This document shows, one piece after another, positions 1 to 8,206 of a stretch of 9,863 nucleotides of DNA (positions within the stretch are counted from its first letter, which is position 1; every line of letters begins with the position of its first letter). Made by a program: the position numbers and the translations under genes. Source of the DNA: an uncultured Alistipes sp. (lineage in GTDB: Bacteria > Bacteroidota > Bacteroidia > Bacteroidales > Rikenellaceae); the NCBI GenBank assembly GCA_949840605.1, contig CATKXN010000108.1, positions 1 through 9,863 on the forward strand. Reading direction: 5' to 3'. Below the pieces are notes generated by a model, which was not told where the DNA came from, ran no database searches, and saw nothing but the letters and a program-made list of their open reading frames with translations.

Positions 1-1306
<1,306 letters not shown>

Positions 1307-1325
1307 AGAAATATATTTTGTGGTG

Positions 1326-1333
1326 CAAAGGTA
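1326..1333 (-). promoter_or_regulatory. Bacteroidota -7 box for typA (TACCTTTG)
   Basis: On the minus strand this reads TACCTTTG, an exact match to the TAnnTTTG -7 consensus of the Bacteroidota primary sigma factor. It ends 19 nt before the typA ATG, leaving a short leader. No TTG or TTTG is seen about 19-21 bp further upstream, so the -33 element is weak or absent. Confidence 0.65.
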
Positions 1334-1355
1334 ACAAATTCTCGGGAAATTATAC

Positions 1356-1363
1356 TAATTTTG
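1356..1363 (+). promoter_or_regulatory. Bacteroidota -7 box for aroB (TAATTTTG)
   Basis: TAATTTTG is an exact match to TAnnTTTG, 24 nt before the aroB ATG. No clear -33 TTTG is present. Together with the typA box on the other strand (1326-1333) it forms a divergent promoter pair whose -7 boxes are only 22 bp apart, so the two polymerase footprints must overlap. Confidence 0.55.
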
Positions 1364-1387
1364 CTCGATTCCTAAAAAAGTTAAATA

Positions 1388-2404
1388 ATGGAACCTCTCT
1401 TCAACGTCCGCTCCCGGAGCGGGATATACATCGGTCCCGTGAAAGATATTCTTCCCGGGGTGCTTCCCGAAGGGCGTGTCGTGGTGGTCTCGGACGCCAC
1501 GATCGACCGCCTGTACCATCCGCTGCTCGAGAAGTACGACACCGTACTGATCGGTCTGGGCGAGAGCGTCAAGACCCTGCAGACCGTCGAGACGATCTAC
1601 CGCCGTTTCATCGAGCTGGGCGTGGACCGTTCGACGTTCGTGCTGGGCGTCGGGGGCGGGATCGTCACCGACGTGGCGGGGTTCGCCGCCTCGACCTACA
1701 TGCGCGGGCTGAAGTTCGGATTCGATTCGACGACGCTGCTGGGGCAGGTCGACGCTTCGGTCGGCGGCAAGAACGGCGTCAATGTCGACGGATACAAGAA
1801 CATGGCCGGGACCTTCACCCAGCCGCAGTTCGTGATCTGCGATCCCGGGCTGCTGCGGACCCTTCCGGACCGGGAGTTCCGCGCGGGACTGGCCGAGGTG
1901 GTCAAGGCCGCGATCATTGCCGACGCCGACCTGTTCGGACGCATCGAAAAGACCACCTTCGGGGCGCTCCGCTCCGATGCGGACCTGCTGACCGACGCCG
2001 TTTCGGCGGCAATACGGGTCAAGGCCGACATCGTCGAGCGGGCCGAACGCGAATCGGGGGACCGCCGCACGCTCAACCTCGGCCACACGCTGGCCCACGC
2101 CATCGAGAAGTGTTCCAACCGCATGAACCACGGCGAGGCCGTGGCCGTCGGTACGGCGCTGATCGCCTGGGCCGCGGTGAAGCTGGGGGTGCTGAGCGAA
2201 GCCGACCGCGACCGGATCGTGCAGCTGCTCGTGCAGCTGGGCTTCGACCTGACGCCTCCGGTGGATGTGAGACGCCTGCTGAAAGAGGTCGGCAAGGACA
2301 AGAAGAACGAAGACGGCATGCTGCGGATCGTCCTGCCGGCGGGCATCGGCGACTGCGAGGTGCGGCCCATGACGCCCGGGGAGTTCGCGGCGTTGTTCGT
2401 ATAA
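1388..2404 (+). CDS. aroB: 3-dehydroquinate synthase
   Basis: Cytoplasmic enzyme of the shikimate pathway that converts DAHP to 3-dehydroquinate using NAD and a divalent metal. The 338 residues match the length of bacterial AroB. Visible signatures are the NAD-binding GGGIVTDVAGF segment (89-99), SVGGK (124-128), the AEVVK segment with likely metal ligand E170, NLGHTLAHAIE with H233, and NHGEAVAVG with H248; Glu/His/His is the metal triad of the family. The ATG at 1388 follows an A-rich leader and a -7 box. The gene stands alone, with typA divergent on one side and a terminator directly behind its stop, so no other aro gene is co-transcribed here. Identification is firm. Confidence 0.97.
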   Translation: MEPLFNVRSRSGIYIGPVKDILPGVLPEGRVVVVSDATIDRLYHPLLEKYDTVLIGLGESVKTLQTVETIYRRFIELGVDRSTFVLGVGGGIVTDVAGFAASTYMRGLKFGFDSTTLLGQVDASVGGKNGVNVDGYKNMAGTFTQPQFVICDPGLLRTLPDREFRAGLAEVVKAAIIADADLFGRIEKTTFGALRSDADLLTDAVSAAIRVKADIVERAERESGDRRTLNLGHTLAHAIEKCSNRMNHGEAVAVGTALIAWAAVKLGVLSEADRDRIVQLLVQLGFDLTPPVDVRRLLKEVGKDKKNEDGMLRIVLPAGIGDCEVRPMTPGEFAALFV

Positions 2405-2435
2405 AAAAATCCGGTCGGAAAACGACCGGATTTTT
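2405..2435. terminator. Bidirectional terminator between aroB and the malic enzyme gene
   Basis: A perfect 13-bp inverted repeat (2405-2417 and 2423-2435) encloses the 5-nt loop GAAAA. The core is TCCGGTCG/CGACCGGA, with A5 on one side and T5 on the other, so both strands give a hairpin followed by a U-tract. It starts directly after the aroB TAA and ends 4 nt before the stop of the convergent gene, so it can terminate both. Confidence 0.93.
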
Positions 2436-2439
2436 CTTT

Positions 2440-3729
2440 CTATTCCTGATAGCGTTTGCGGAGGCTCTCCGCATAGGCTTCCCAGTCCGCAACGGGCTTT
2501 CGGGCCACGCACGAATCGACGGCGGCGCGGGCAACGGCCGGGGCGACGGTGCACAGCAGGCGCGGATCGAGCGGTTTGGGGATCAGGTATTCGCGTCCGA
2601 ATTCGAGCTTCTCGACCCCGTAGGCCCGCAGGACCATGGCCGGAACCGGTTCGCGGGTCAGTTCGGCCAGTGCATGCGCGGCGGCGAGCTTCATCGCCTC
2701 GTTGATCTTCGTGGCCCGCACGTCGAGGGCCCCGCGAAAGATATAGGGGAATCCCAGCACGTTGTTGACCTGGTTCGGGTCGTCCGAACGCCCCGTGGCG
2801 AAGATGATGTCGGGACGCGAGGCCATCGCCTTGTCGTAGGCGATTTCGGGATCGGGGTTGGCCAGGGCCATCACGATCGGGTTTTCGGCCATCGTGCGCA
2901 GCATCTCGGGCGTCAGCGTGTCGGCCTTCGACACGCCCAGGAAGACGTCGGCGCCCTGCACCGCCTCGGCCAGCGTCGAGATGCGCCGCGTGGTGGCGAG
3001 TTCGCGCTTCATGGCGTTGATGTCCTCGCGGTAGACCGTGACGACGCCCTGGCTGTCGCATAGCACCACGTTCTCCTTGTGGATGCCGAGTTCGATGAAC
3101 AGCCTCGCGCAGGCGATGGCGGCGGCTCCCGCGCCGTTGACCACCACGCGCATCCGGTCGAGCTGTTTTTCCGCGATCTTCGCGCCGTTGAGCAGCGCCG
3201 CGGAGGAGATGATCGCCGTACCGTGCTGGTCGTCGTGCATCAGCGGGATGTCGAGTTCGTCGCGCAGGCGCCGTTCGATCTCGAAGCACTCCGGAGCCTT
3301 GATGTCCTCGAGGTTGATGCCTCCGAAGGTGGGGGCGATGGCCTTCACCGTGCGGATGAACTCCTCGGGGTCGGTCGTGCCGACCTCGATGTCGAAGGCA
3401 TCGACCCCGGCGTAGGTCTTGAAGAGCATGCTCTTGCCCTCCATGACGGGTTTGGCGGCCAGGGGACCGATGTTGCCCAGTCCGAGCACGGCCGTACCGT
3501 TCGAGATCACGGCCACGAGATTGCCCTTGTCGGTGTACTTGTACACGTCGTCCGGATTGTCGGCGATGGCCAGCGAGGGCGCCGCCACGCCGGGCGAATA
3601 GGCCAGCGACAGGTCGTACTGCGTGTGGTAGGGTTTTGTCGGGACGATTCCGATCTTACCGGGGCGCCCTTCGCTGTGATAGCGCAGCGCCGCCTCGTCG
3701 AGTTGCGTTTTTGTGCTCATCTCTCTCAT
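2440..3729 (-). CDS. Malic enzyme, NADP type, short form without phosphotransacetylase domain
   Basis: Oxidative decarboxylation of malate to pyruvate with NAD(P)H production; cytoplasmic, linking the TCA cycle to pyruvate and supplying reducing power. The 429 residues cover the malic N-terminal domain and the Rossmann domain: YSPGVA (44-49, proton-donor Tyr), MEGKS with catalytic K99, metal ligands E141/D142 and D167 (MHDDQHG, 164-170), nucleotide loop GAGAAA (199-204), and substrate-site N291 (ANPDPEI) and N322/N323. It aligns with the front half of MaeB, but many MaeB proteins (about 760 aa) carry a C-terminal phosphotransacetylase-like domain that is missing here; the stop is followed directly by a terminator. 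A second ATG nine bases downstream (start MSTK at 3720) is an equally possible start. NADP rather than NAD use is inferred from family resemblance only. Confidence 0.93.
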   Translation of the reverse strand: MREMSTKTQLDEAALRYHSEGRPGKIGIVPTKPYHTQYDLSLAYSPGVAAPSLAIADNPDDVYKYTDKGNLVAVISNGTAVLGLGNIGPLAAKPVMEGKSMLFKTYAGVDAFDIEVGTTDPEEFIRTVKAIAPTFGGINLEDIKAPECFEIERRLRDELDIPLMHDDQHGTAIISSAALLNGAKIAEKQLDRMRVVVNGAGAAAIACARLFIELGIHKENVVLCDSQGVVTVYREDINAMKRELATTRRISTLAEAVQGADVFLGVSKADTLTPEMLRTMAENPIVMALANPDPEIAYDKAMASRPDIIFATGRSDDPNQVNNVLGFPYIFRGALDVRATKINEAMKLAAAHALAELTREPVPAMVLRAYGVEKLEFGREYLIPKPLDPRLLCTVAPAVARAAVDSCVARKPVADWEAYAESLRKRYQE

Positions 3730-3759
3730 TTTCCGTTAGTAACCTAATAACACCAACGA

Positions 3760-3767
3760 CAAATATA
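3760..3767 (-). promoter_or_regulatory. -7 box for the malic enzyme gene (TATATTTG)
   Basis: On the minus strand this reads TATATTTG, an exact TAnnTTTG match, 30 nt before the first ATG and 39 nt before the second. No consensus -33 box is seen, but helically phased A-tracts lie just upstream (3793-3820). It would allow expression independent of ruvB. Confidence 0.6.
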
Positions 3768-3792
3768 GCACAAAAATTGCACCGATCTTAAC

Positions 3793-3820
3793 TTTTTTTA
3801 GGATTTTCTGAAATTTTTTT
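3793..3820. promoter_or_regulatory. Phased A-tracts upstream of the malic enzyme promoter
   Basis: Plus-strand T-runs of 7, 4 and 7 bases begin at 3793, 3804 and 3814, i.e. 11 and 10 bp apart, so they fall on the same face of the helix. On the minus strand they are A-tracts about 25-60 bp upstream of the -7 box, the usual place for an UP-like or curved-DNA activator of transcription. The last tract overlaps the stop codon of the neighbouring gene. I see no stable hairpin here, so it does not look like a terminator. Confidence 0.4.
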
Positions 3821-4523
3821 AGAAATAAAACCGCACGCCGCCGCCGAACTGGAGGCGGAAGATGCCCGCCAGATTCAGTTCCGCGCCGTCGCCCACGTCG
3901 GGCGAGTCGGCGATCAGCCATTGCCCGCTAAAGCCGGCCGAGAGTCCGAGGTGGCGTGTGAGCATGAATTCGACCGATGCCGATTCGTGGATGCCGACTC
4001 CGCCGCGGCTGCCGTGCACGTCGCCGTAGCCCCGGACATAACGGCCGTAGCCGATGCCGGCGCTTTCGCGGAAGAGCCATCGGCGTCCGGCCCGCTGCCG
4101 GGCGACGAACTCCGGGGCGACGTAGTGCAGGCGGGTCGTGCGGTCGAGTCCGCTGCGTTCGGCCGAGATGAATCCGCCCGAGTAGATCACGCCGACGCCG
4201 AGTCCGCGCCGCGAGGTCCAGTTGTATCCCGCGGTGATGTCGTATCCTTCGTTGAGGGAGCCGGACGAACTCTTCCGGAAATACCAGGGCCAGAGGATCG
4301 CCGTGTAGCCGGCGTTGACGAAGACGGTATGCTGTGACCGGTCGCGCGGCGCGAGATGGCGCATGCGTTTGGTCTGCGGCAGGGATGCCGTCGCACCGTG
4401 TTCCGGTGACGCCGCGCCGTTGTGCGGCGTTTCGGCGCGGAGGCTGCCGATGCAGCCCGGGACCAGCAGCCAGGCCGTGGCCACCAGGAGCAGTCGTCTG
4501 AAAACGTGTCTTTTATCGTTCAT
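3819..4523 (-). CDS. Unrecognised exported protein, probably small outer-membrane beta-barrel
   Basis: I do not recognise a named family. The 234-residue product begins with a basic, hydrophobic leader (RRLLLVATAWLLVPG, 9-23) that could be cut by signal peptidase I after SLRA (27-30); VPGC with Cys24 is a poor lipobox, so a lipoprotein is less likely. From about residue 66 the sequence alternates short Gly/aromatic-rich strands (for example YTAILWPWYF 73-82, GYDITAGYNW 93-102, GLGVGVIYSG 107-116, LSAGFSGQWL 194-203) and ends in ...GGGVRFYF. That pattern and a terminal Phe are typical of outer-membrane barrels recognised by the BAM machinery. It lies 47 bp downstream of ruvB on the same strand, with no terminator between, so co-transcription is likely, but nothing links it to recombination. 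Confidence 0.72.
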   Translation of the reverse strand: MNDKRHVFRRLLLVATAWLLVPGCIGSLRAETPHNGAASPEHGATASLPQTKRMRHLAPRDRSQHTVFVNAGYTAILWPWYFRKSSSGSLNEGYDITAGYNWTSRRGLGVGVIYSGGFISAERSGLDRTTRLHYVAPEFVARQRAGRRWLFRESAGIGYGRYVRGYGDVHGSRGGVGIHESASVEFMLTRHLGLSAGFSGQWLIADSPDVGDGAELNLAGIFRLQFGGGVRFYF

Positions 4524-4570
4524 GTCGGTTCATAAGGGCCGGGATCGGGGGCGGGCGATGGGGTTCGCGG

Positions 4571-5578
4571 TCAGAAGAGGGATGCCTCTCCGTCGCGCGG
4601 ATGGGTGAATCCGAGGTGTTCGTAGGCCAGCGGGGTCGCCTCCCGGCCGCGGGGCGTGCGTTTGAGGAAACCCTCCTTGATCAGGAACGGTTCGTAGACC
4701 TCCTCGATCGTCCCGGCCTCTTCGCCCACGGCCGTAGCCACGGTGTTGAGACCCACGGGGCCGCCGTTGAACTTCTCGATGATGGCCCCCAGTATCTTGT
4801 TGTCCATCTGGTCAAGACCCCGCGAGTCGATGTTCAGCGCCGCGAGGGCGATGCGCGTGATTTCGAGGTCGATATGCCCCTCGCCCTTGACCATGGCGAA
4901 GTCGCGGACGCGCCGCAGCAGGGCGTTGGCGATACGCGGCGTGCCGCGCGAGCGCAGGGCTACTTCGTGGGCCGCGTCGTCGTCGATCGAGACGTCGAGG
5001 ATACGGGCCGAACGCTTCACGATCCCCGCCAGCACCGGGGCGTCGTAGTACTCCAGGTGGCAGGTGATGCCGAAGCGCGCCCTCAGGGGCGAGGTCAGCA
5101 GACCGCTGCGCGTCGTGGCGCCGATCAGAGTGAAAGGCGCCAGCTCGATCTGGATCGAACGGGCCGAGGGGCCCTTGTCCAGCACGATGTCGATCTTGTA
5201 GTCCTCCATCGCCGAATAGAGGTACTCCTCGACGATCGGGCTGAGGCGGTGTATCTCGTCGATGAAGAGCACGTCGCCCGGGTTGAGGTTCGTCAGCAGG
5301 CCCGCCAGGTCGCCCGGCTTGTCCAGCACGGGACCCGACGTGAGCCGCAGCTGCGCCCCCATTTCGTTGGCGATGATATTGGCGAGGGTGGTTTTGCCCA
5401 GTCCCGGAGGGCCGTGCAGCAGCACGTGGTCGAGCGAGTCGCCGCGCATGAGCGCCGCCTTGATGAAGATGCGGAGATTGTCGACGATCTTGTCCTGGCC
5501 GGAGAAGTTTTCGAGCTCCTGCGGCCGGATTTTGTTTTCGAATTCGAGATCGCTTTCGGTGTTGCGTACGATAGACAT
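4571..5578 (-). CDS. ruvB: Holliday junction branch migration helicase RuvB
   Basis: AAA+ motor that, with RuvA, drives branch migration of Holliday junctions before RuvC cleavage. The 335 residues equal the normal RuvB length. Motifs: Walker [10 protein letters not shown] (56-64), Walker B FIDEIH (105-110), sensor I GATTR (153-157), arginine finger region SPLRARFG with R168 (163-170), sensor II TPRIA with R215 (213-217), and the winged-helix DNA-binding domain (about 276-312, including [11 protein letters not shown]). I place the start at MSIVRNTE (ATG at 5578). An in-frame ATG at 5605 would add nine residues not usual for the family and lies upstream of a perfect -7 box, so it would probably not be in the transcript. 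Neither ruvA nor ruvC is adjacent. Confidence 0.97.
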   Translation of the reverse strand: MSIVRNTESDLEFENKIRPQELENFSGQDKIVDNLRIFIKAALMRGDSLDHVLLHGPPGLGKTTLANIIANEMGAQLRLTSGPVLDKPGDLAGLLTNLNPGDVLFIDEIHRLSPIVEEYLYSAMEDYKIDIVLDKGPSARSIQIELAPFTLIGATTRSGLLTSPLRARFGITCHLEYYDAPVLAGIVKRSARILDVSIDDDAAHEVALRSRGTPRIANALLRRVRDFAMVKGEGHIDLEITRIALAALNIDSRGLDQMDNKILGAIIEKFNGGPVGLNTVATAVGEEAGTIEEVYEPFLIKEGFLKRTPRGREATPLAYEHLGFTHPRDGEASLF

Positions 5579-5582
5579 ACGG

Positions 5583-5590
5583 CAAAGATA
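5583..5590 (-). promoter_or_regulatory. -7 box for ruvB (TATCTTTG), only 4 nt before the ATG
   Basis: On the minus strand this reads TATCTTTG, an exact TAnnTTTG match. It ends 4 nt before the ruvB start codon. Because transcription normally begins some 4-9 nt downstream of this box, the transcript would start at or just around the ATG. No good -33 box is present; a TTG occurs at a 12-bp spacing, which is too short. Confidence 0.5.
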
Positions 5591-5619
5591 ACGATTTTCG
5601 GCCAATCTGCATCGCCCGG

Positions 5620-5653
5620 CCCTAAAAACCCGCCTAAAAGGCGGGCTTTAGGG
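5620..5653 (-). terminator. Rho-independent terminator downstream of the GH3 gene
   Basis: The inner stem CCCGCC/GGCGGG (5629-5634 and 5640-5645) is extended by CCCTAAA/TTTAGGG (5620-5626 and 5647-5653) across a small asymmetric bulge. Read on the minus strand the GC stem is followed at once by TTTTT, the right order to end transcription coming from the GH3 gene before ruvB. The plus-strand T-run is shorter and follows an extra C. Confidence 0.8.
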
Positions 5654-5659
5654 ATGACG

Positions 5660-5700
5660 GATGCGTTTTCCCGCATCGGAGCCGGTTTTGCGTTACCGGC
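5660..5700. repeat. Two further hairpins beside the terminator
   Basis: Two perfect 6-bp inverted repeats lie in tandem: GATGCG/CGCATC (5660-5665 and 5672-5677, 6-nt loop) and GCCGGT/ACCGGC (5681-5686 and 5695-5700, 8-nt loop). With the terminator hairpin they fill most of the 160-bp gap between the GH3 stop and ruvB. They would form the 3' untranslated region of the GH3 message. No T-run follows either stem, so they are not terminators themselves. Confidence 0.5.
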
Positions 5701-5738
5701 CCTTTAAGCTGCGGTGAAGGTCGATACCCTGCTGGTTG

Positions 5739-8150
5739 TCAGCTCAGCCGGACGGTCTTTTTCAGCCGGATGTCCTCGCTCGAGGCGCCGATGCGGATTT
5801 CGAATTCGCCCGGCTCGACCGTCCGGTTCATGTTGCTGTCGAGCAGCTCCAGATGCGAGGGCGTGACCTCGAAGCTGACGCTCTTCGTCTCGCCCGGCTC
5901 GAGCGTCACGCGCTCGAAGCCCCGCAGGACCGATTCGTAGGTCACCACGCTCGAAAAACGGTCGCTTATGTAGAGCTGCACGACTTCGTCGCCGCGGCGG
6001 TCGCCCGTGTTGGTCACGTCGCAGGTTACGCGGAACGAGCCCTGCGTGTGCGACGGTTCGGGGGTGATCCGAAGGTTCTCGTAGGCGAACGTCGTGTAGC
6101 TGAGCCCGTAGCCGAAGGGGTAGATCGGCCCCAGCACGCGGGTCACGCCGCCGCCGTTGGGACCCTTGCGGGGCTGTGCGCCGTGGGAACCTTTTTTGTA
6201 GGGGAAGTTCAGTTCGATCTGTCCGGTGCTCCGCGGGAAGGTGATCGTGAGCTTGCCGCCCGGGTTATAGTCGCCGAAAAGGGTTTCGGCGACGGCCGTG
6301 CCGCCCTGCACGCTCGGGAACCAGCTTTCGAGGATGGCCGGGACGTGCTGCGACGCCCAGTTGACGGTCAGCGGCTGGCCGTTGACGAGCACCAGCACCA
6401 CGGGAATGCCCGTGGCGTGAAGCGCCTCGAGCAGCTGTTGCTGGCGTCCGGGGAGTTCGAGCGAGGTGCGCGAATGGCTCTCGCCCACGCGTTCGTCGTC
6501 CTCGCCCAGCACGGCGACGATCACGTCGCAGCCCGCGGCCTGTCGTACCGCCTCGTCGATGCCGGCCCGCTCGGCGGCCGTGAGGGGCCCCGGGGCCAGC
6601 TCCGAATCGGGGAATCCGGCGTCCACGACGTCGCAGCCCTTGGCATAGCGCACCTCGGCGTCCTTGCCCAGGTAGTTGCGGATGCCGTCGAGGACGGTCA
6701 CCGTCGGAAGGTCGTTGGGGCCGTAGCGGCTGATCATGAAATTGTCCTCGTCGGCCAGCGGTCCGGCGACCAGCACGCGGGCGGTCTTTTTCTTGTCGAG
6801 GGGCAGGATTTTGTCCTCGTTTTTCAGCAGTACGAGCGACTGGCGCTGGATGTCGAGCACGAAATCCGCGTGTTTGTCGGCGCCGGCTTGGGCGACGGCC
6901 TCCTTGGGGTCGTTGTAGGGGTCGTCGAAGAGCCCGAGACGGAATTTCACCCGCAGGACCTCGCGCACGCGCCGGTCCACGACCTCCATCGAGAGGCGTC
7001 CCTCCCGGACGAGCTTGCGAACCGGGAGGATGAACCGCGCCGGGGGCGAGAAGTTCGTGCGCACGTTCAGGCCCGCTTCGAGCACCTGCCGCACGGCGTC
7101 TTCGTAGGTTTCGGCCACGGCGTGTTTGGTGTGGACGTATTCCACGGCTTCGCTGTCGCTGACCACGTAGCCGTCGAAGCCGTATTCGCGGCGCAGCAGG
7201 TCGGTGAGGAAATAACGGCTGGCGGTCACCGGGACGCCGTCCCAGTCGTTGTAGCTGCTCATGACGCCCATCGGCCGGGCTTCGCTGATCACGCGGCGGA
7301 ACGGATAGAGGTACATCTGGTGGAGTTCGCGCGGGGCGATGTGGGGGTCGGTGCGGCAGTTGCCGTCGCGGCCGCCCTTGGGGACGCTGTAGGCCGCATA
7401 GTGTTTGAGCGTCGAGGCGACGCCCTGCGACTGGATGCCGCGAACCATCTCGACGCCCAGCTCGGCGATCAGGAACGGGTCTTCGCCGTAGCATTCCACG
7501 ACGCGGCCCCAGCGGGGATCGCGCGCCACGTCGAGAATCGGGGCGTAGACGTTCTTGTAACCCAGGACTTTGGCTTCGAGCCCGGCGATCTCGCCGGCAC
7601 GGCGCACCAGCGCCCGGTTCCAGGTCGAGCCGATGGCGATGGGCGCCGGGAGCGGGGTGGCGCGGCTGTGGTTCAGGCCGTGGATGCCCTCGTTGGTGAA
7701 CTCCACGGGGATGCCCAGCCGGGTCTGCTCGACGAACCAGCGCTGGATCGTATTCTTCGCTTCGACGTGGCCCGTGTAGTCGGAGACCAGGTGCGGCGTC
7801 GTACGCAGGCATTTGCCCACGCCGTTGAGCATCTCGTCGATGTTGGCGATGCCGTCCTTCCAGACCTCGTTCTTCCACCCTTCGGTCGGCAGCGAGTCGC
7901 GCAGCACGCGGCCGTAGCCGTAGAGCGTGGCCAGCTGGCAGCTCTTCTCCTCGAGGGTCATGCGGCCGAGCAGGTCCTCGACCCGTTCGTCGAGGCTGCG
8001 CGAGGGGTCCTCGTAGGGGTCCATGCGGCCGTTCTTGTTGAAGTCGATCCAGCCTTTATGGTAGATCGTTCTGGGTGTCGTCTTCTGCGCTGCGGAGGCC
8101 GTCGAGCAGACGGCGGCGAACAGCAGGATTTCAACAGCGGTTCTCTTCAT
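5739..8150 (-). CDS. Secreted glycoside hydrolase family 3 beta-glycosidase (beta-glucosidase-like)
   Basis: Hydrolyses terminal beta-linked sugars, probably in the periplasm or on the cell surface; glucosidase versus xylosidase cannot be decided from sequence alone. The 803 residues start with a signal peptide (MKRTAVEILLFAAVCSTASA, cut near 20). An EF-hand-like loop, DFNKNGRMDPYE (36-47), precedes the catalytic barrel. The barrel has KH at 249-250, RDPRWGR (210-216) and nucleophile D332 in VVSDSEAV. The second domain starts near 430 and carries the acid/base region with E557 (VGES). YPFGYGLSYT (677-686) leads to a C-terminal fibronectin-III-like domain (about 700-800). The ATG at 8150 is chosen over one at 8279 because it begins the signal peptide and the longer form would read through the promoter and the neighbour's terminator. 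No SusC/SusD pair is in view. Confidence 0.94.
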   Translation of the reverse strand: MKRTAVEILLFAAVCSTASAAQKTTPRTIYHKGWIDFNKNGRMDPYEDPSRSLDERVEDLLGRMTLEEKSCQLATLYGYGRVLRDSLPTEGWKNEVWKDGIANIDEMLNGVGKCLRTTPHLVSDYTGHVEAKNTIQRWFVEQTRLGIPVEFTNEGIHGLNHSRATPLPAPIAIGSTWNRALVRRAGEIAGLEAKVLGYKNVYAPILDVARDPRWGRVVECYGEDPFLIAELGVEMVRGIQSQGVASTLKHYAAYSVPKGGRDGNCRTDPHIAPRELHQMYLYPFRRVISEARPMGVMSSYNDWDGVPVTASRYFLTDLLRREYGFDGYVVSDSEAVEYVHTKHAVAETYEDAVRQVLEAGLNVRTNFSPPARFILPVRKLVREGRLSMEVVDRRVREVLRVKFRLGLFDDPYNDPKEAVAQAGADKHADFVLDIQRQSLVLLKNEDKILPLDKKKTARVLVAGPLADEDNFMISRYGPNDLPTVTVLDGIRNYLGKDAEVRYAKGCDVVDAGFPDSELAPGPLTAAERAGIDEAVRQAAGCDVIVAVLGEDDERVGESHSRTSLELPGRQQQLLEALHATGIPVVLVLVNGQPLTVNWASQHVPAILESWFPSVQGGTAVAETLFGDYNPGGKLTITFPRSTGQIELNFPYKKGSHGAQPRKGPNGGGVTRVLGPIYPFGYGLSYTTFAYENLRITPEPSHTQGSFRVTCDVTNTGDRRGDEVVQLYISDRFSSVVTYESVLRGFERVTLEPGETKSVSFEVTPSHLELLDSNMNRTVEPGEFEIRIGASSEDIRLKKTVRLS

Positions 8151-8166
8151 CGTTTCGGTTTTTCGG

Positions 8167-8198
8167 TTTGACTTCAAAGATAGGTTTCCGAAGTCAAA
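8167..8198. promoter_or_regulatory. Candidate operator: perfect 9-bp inverted repeat over the GH3 promoter
   Basis: TTTGACTTC (8167-8175) and GAAGTCAAA (8190-8198) form a perfect 9-bp inverted repeat with a 14-bp spacer. Its centre lies at the edge of the -7 box (8175-8182). The expected transcription start is close to 8168-8171, so the repeat is mostly outside the mRNA and is better read as a DNA site for a dimeric regulator, most simply a repressor, than as an RNA hairpin. The regulator is not in this window. Confidence 0.55.
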
Positions 8199-8205
8199 AT
8201 TACAA
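8175..8205 (-). promoter_or_regulatory. Promoter of the GH3 gene (-33 TTG, -7 TATCTTTG)
   Basis: On the minus strand TTG (8205-8203) is followed after 20 bp by TATCTTTG (8182-8175), matching the Bacteroidota TTG-N19-21-TAnnTTTG pattern. The -7 box ends 24 nt before the ATG at 8150. This is the most complete promoter match in the window. Confidence 0.75.
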
Positions 8206-8206
8206 G

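Noticed and set aside
1318..3063. Long open frames on both strands crossing aroB, the terminator and the malic enzyme gene
   Set aside because: They run through two well-supported genes in other frames and across a strong terminator; they are by-products of high GC content.
3791..3830. Possible terminator after the barrel-protein gene
   Set aside because: The T- and A-runs here form no stable GC-containing stem, so phased A-tracts feeding the next promoter explain the sequence better.
4439..4454. Lipoprotein reading of the barrel-like protein (VPGC at residues 21-24)
   Set aside because: Pro at -2 and the lack of a typical L-x-x-C lipobox make it weak; a signal peptidase I site after residue 30 and the barrel-type C-terminus fit better.
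5579..5605. Nine-residue N-terminal extension of RuvB
   Set aside because: The extra residues are not part of the usual RuvB and the ATG lies upstream of the likely promoter -7 box.
4601..5707. Plus-strand open frame of 368 codons over ruvB
   Set aside because: It is antisense to a full-length RuvB and reads through the ruvB promoter and the hairpin region; composition is typical of a shadow frame.
5736..8171. Very long plus-strand open frame (811 codons) antisense to the GH3 gene
   Set aside because: It mirrors the GH3 gene in GC-rich DNA, its translation is low-complexity (rich in R, H, A, V, D) and has no family signature, while the minus strand encodes a complete GH3 enzyme.
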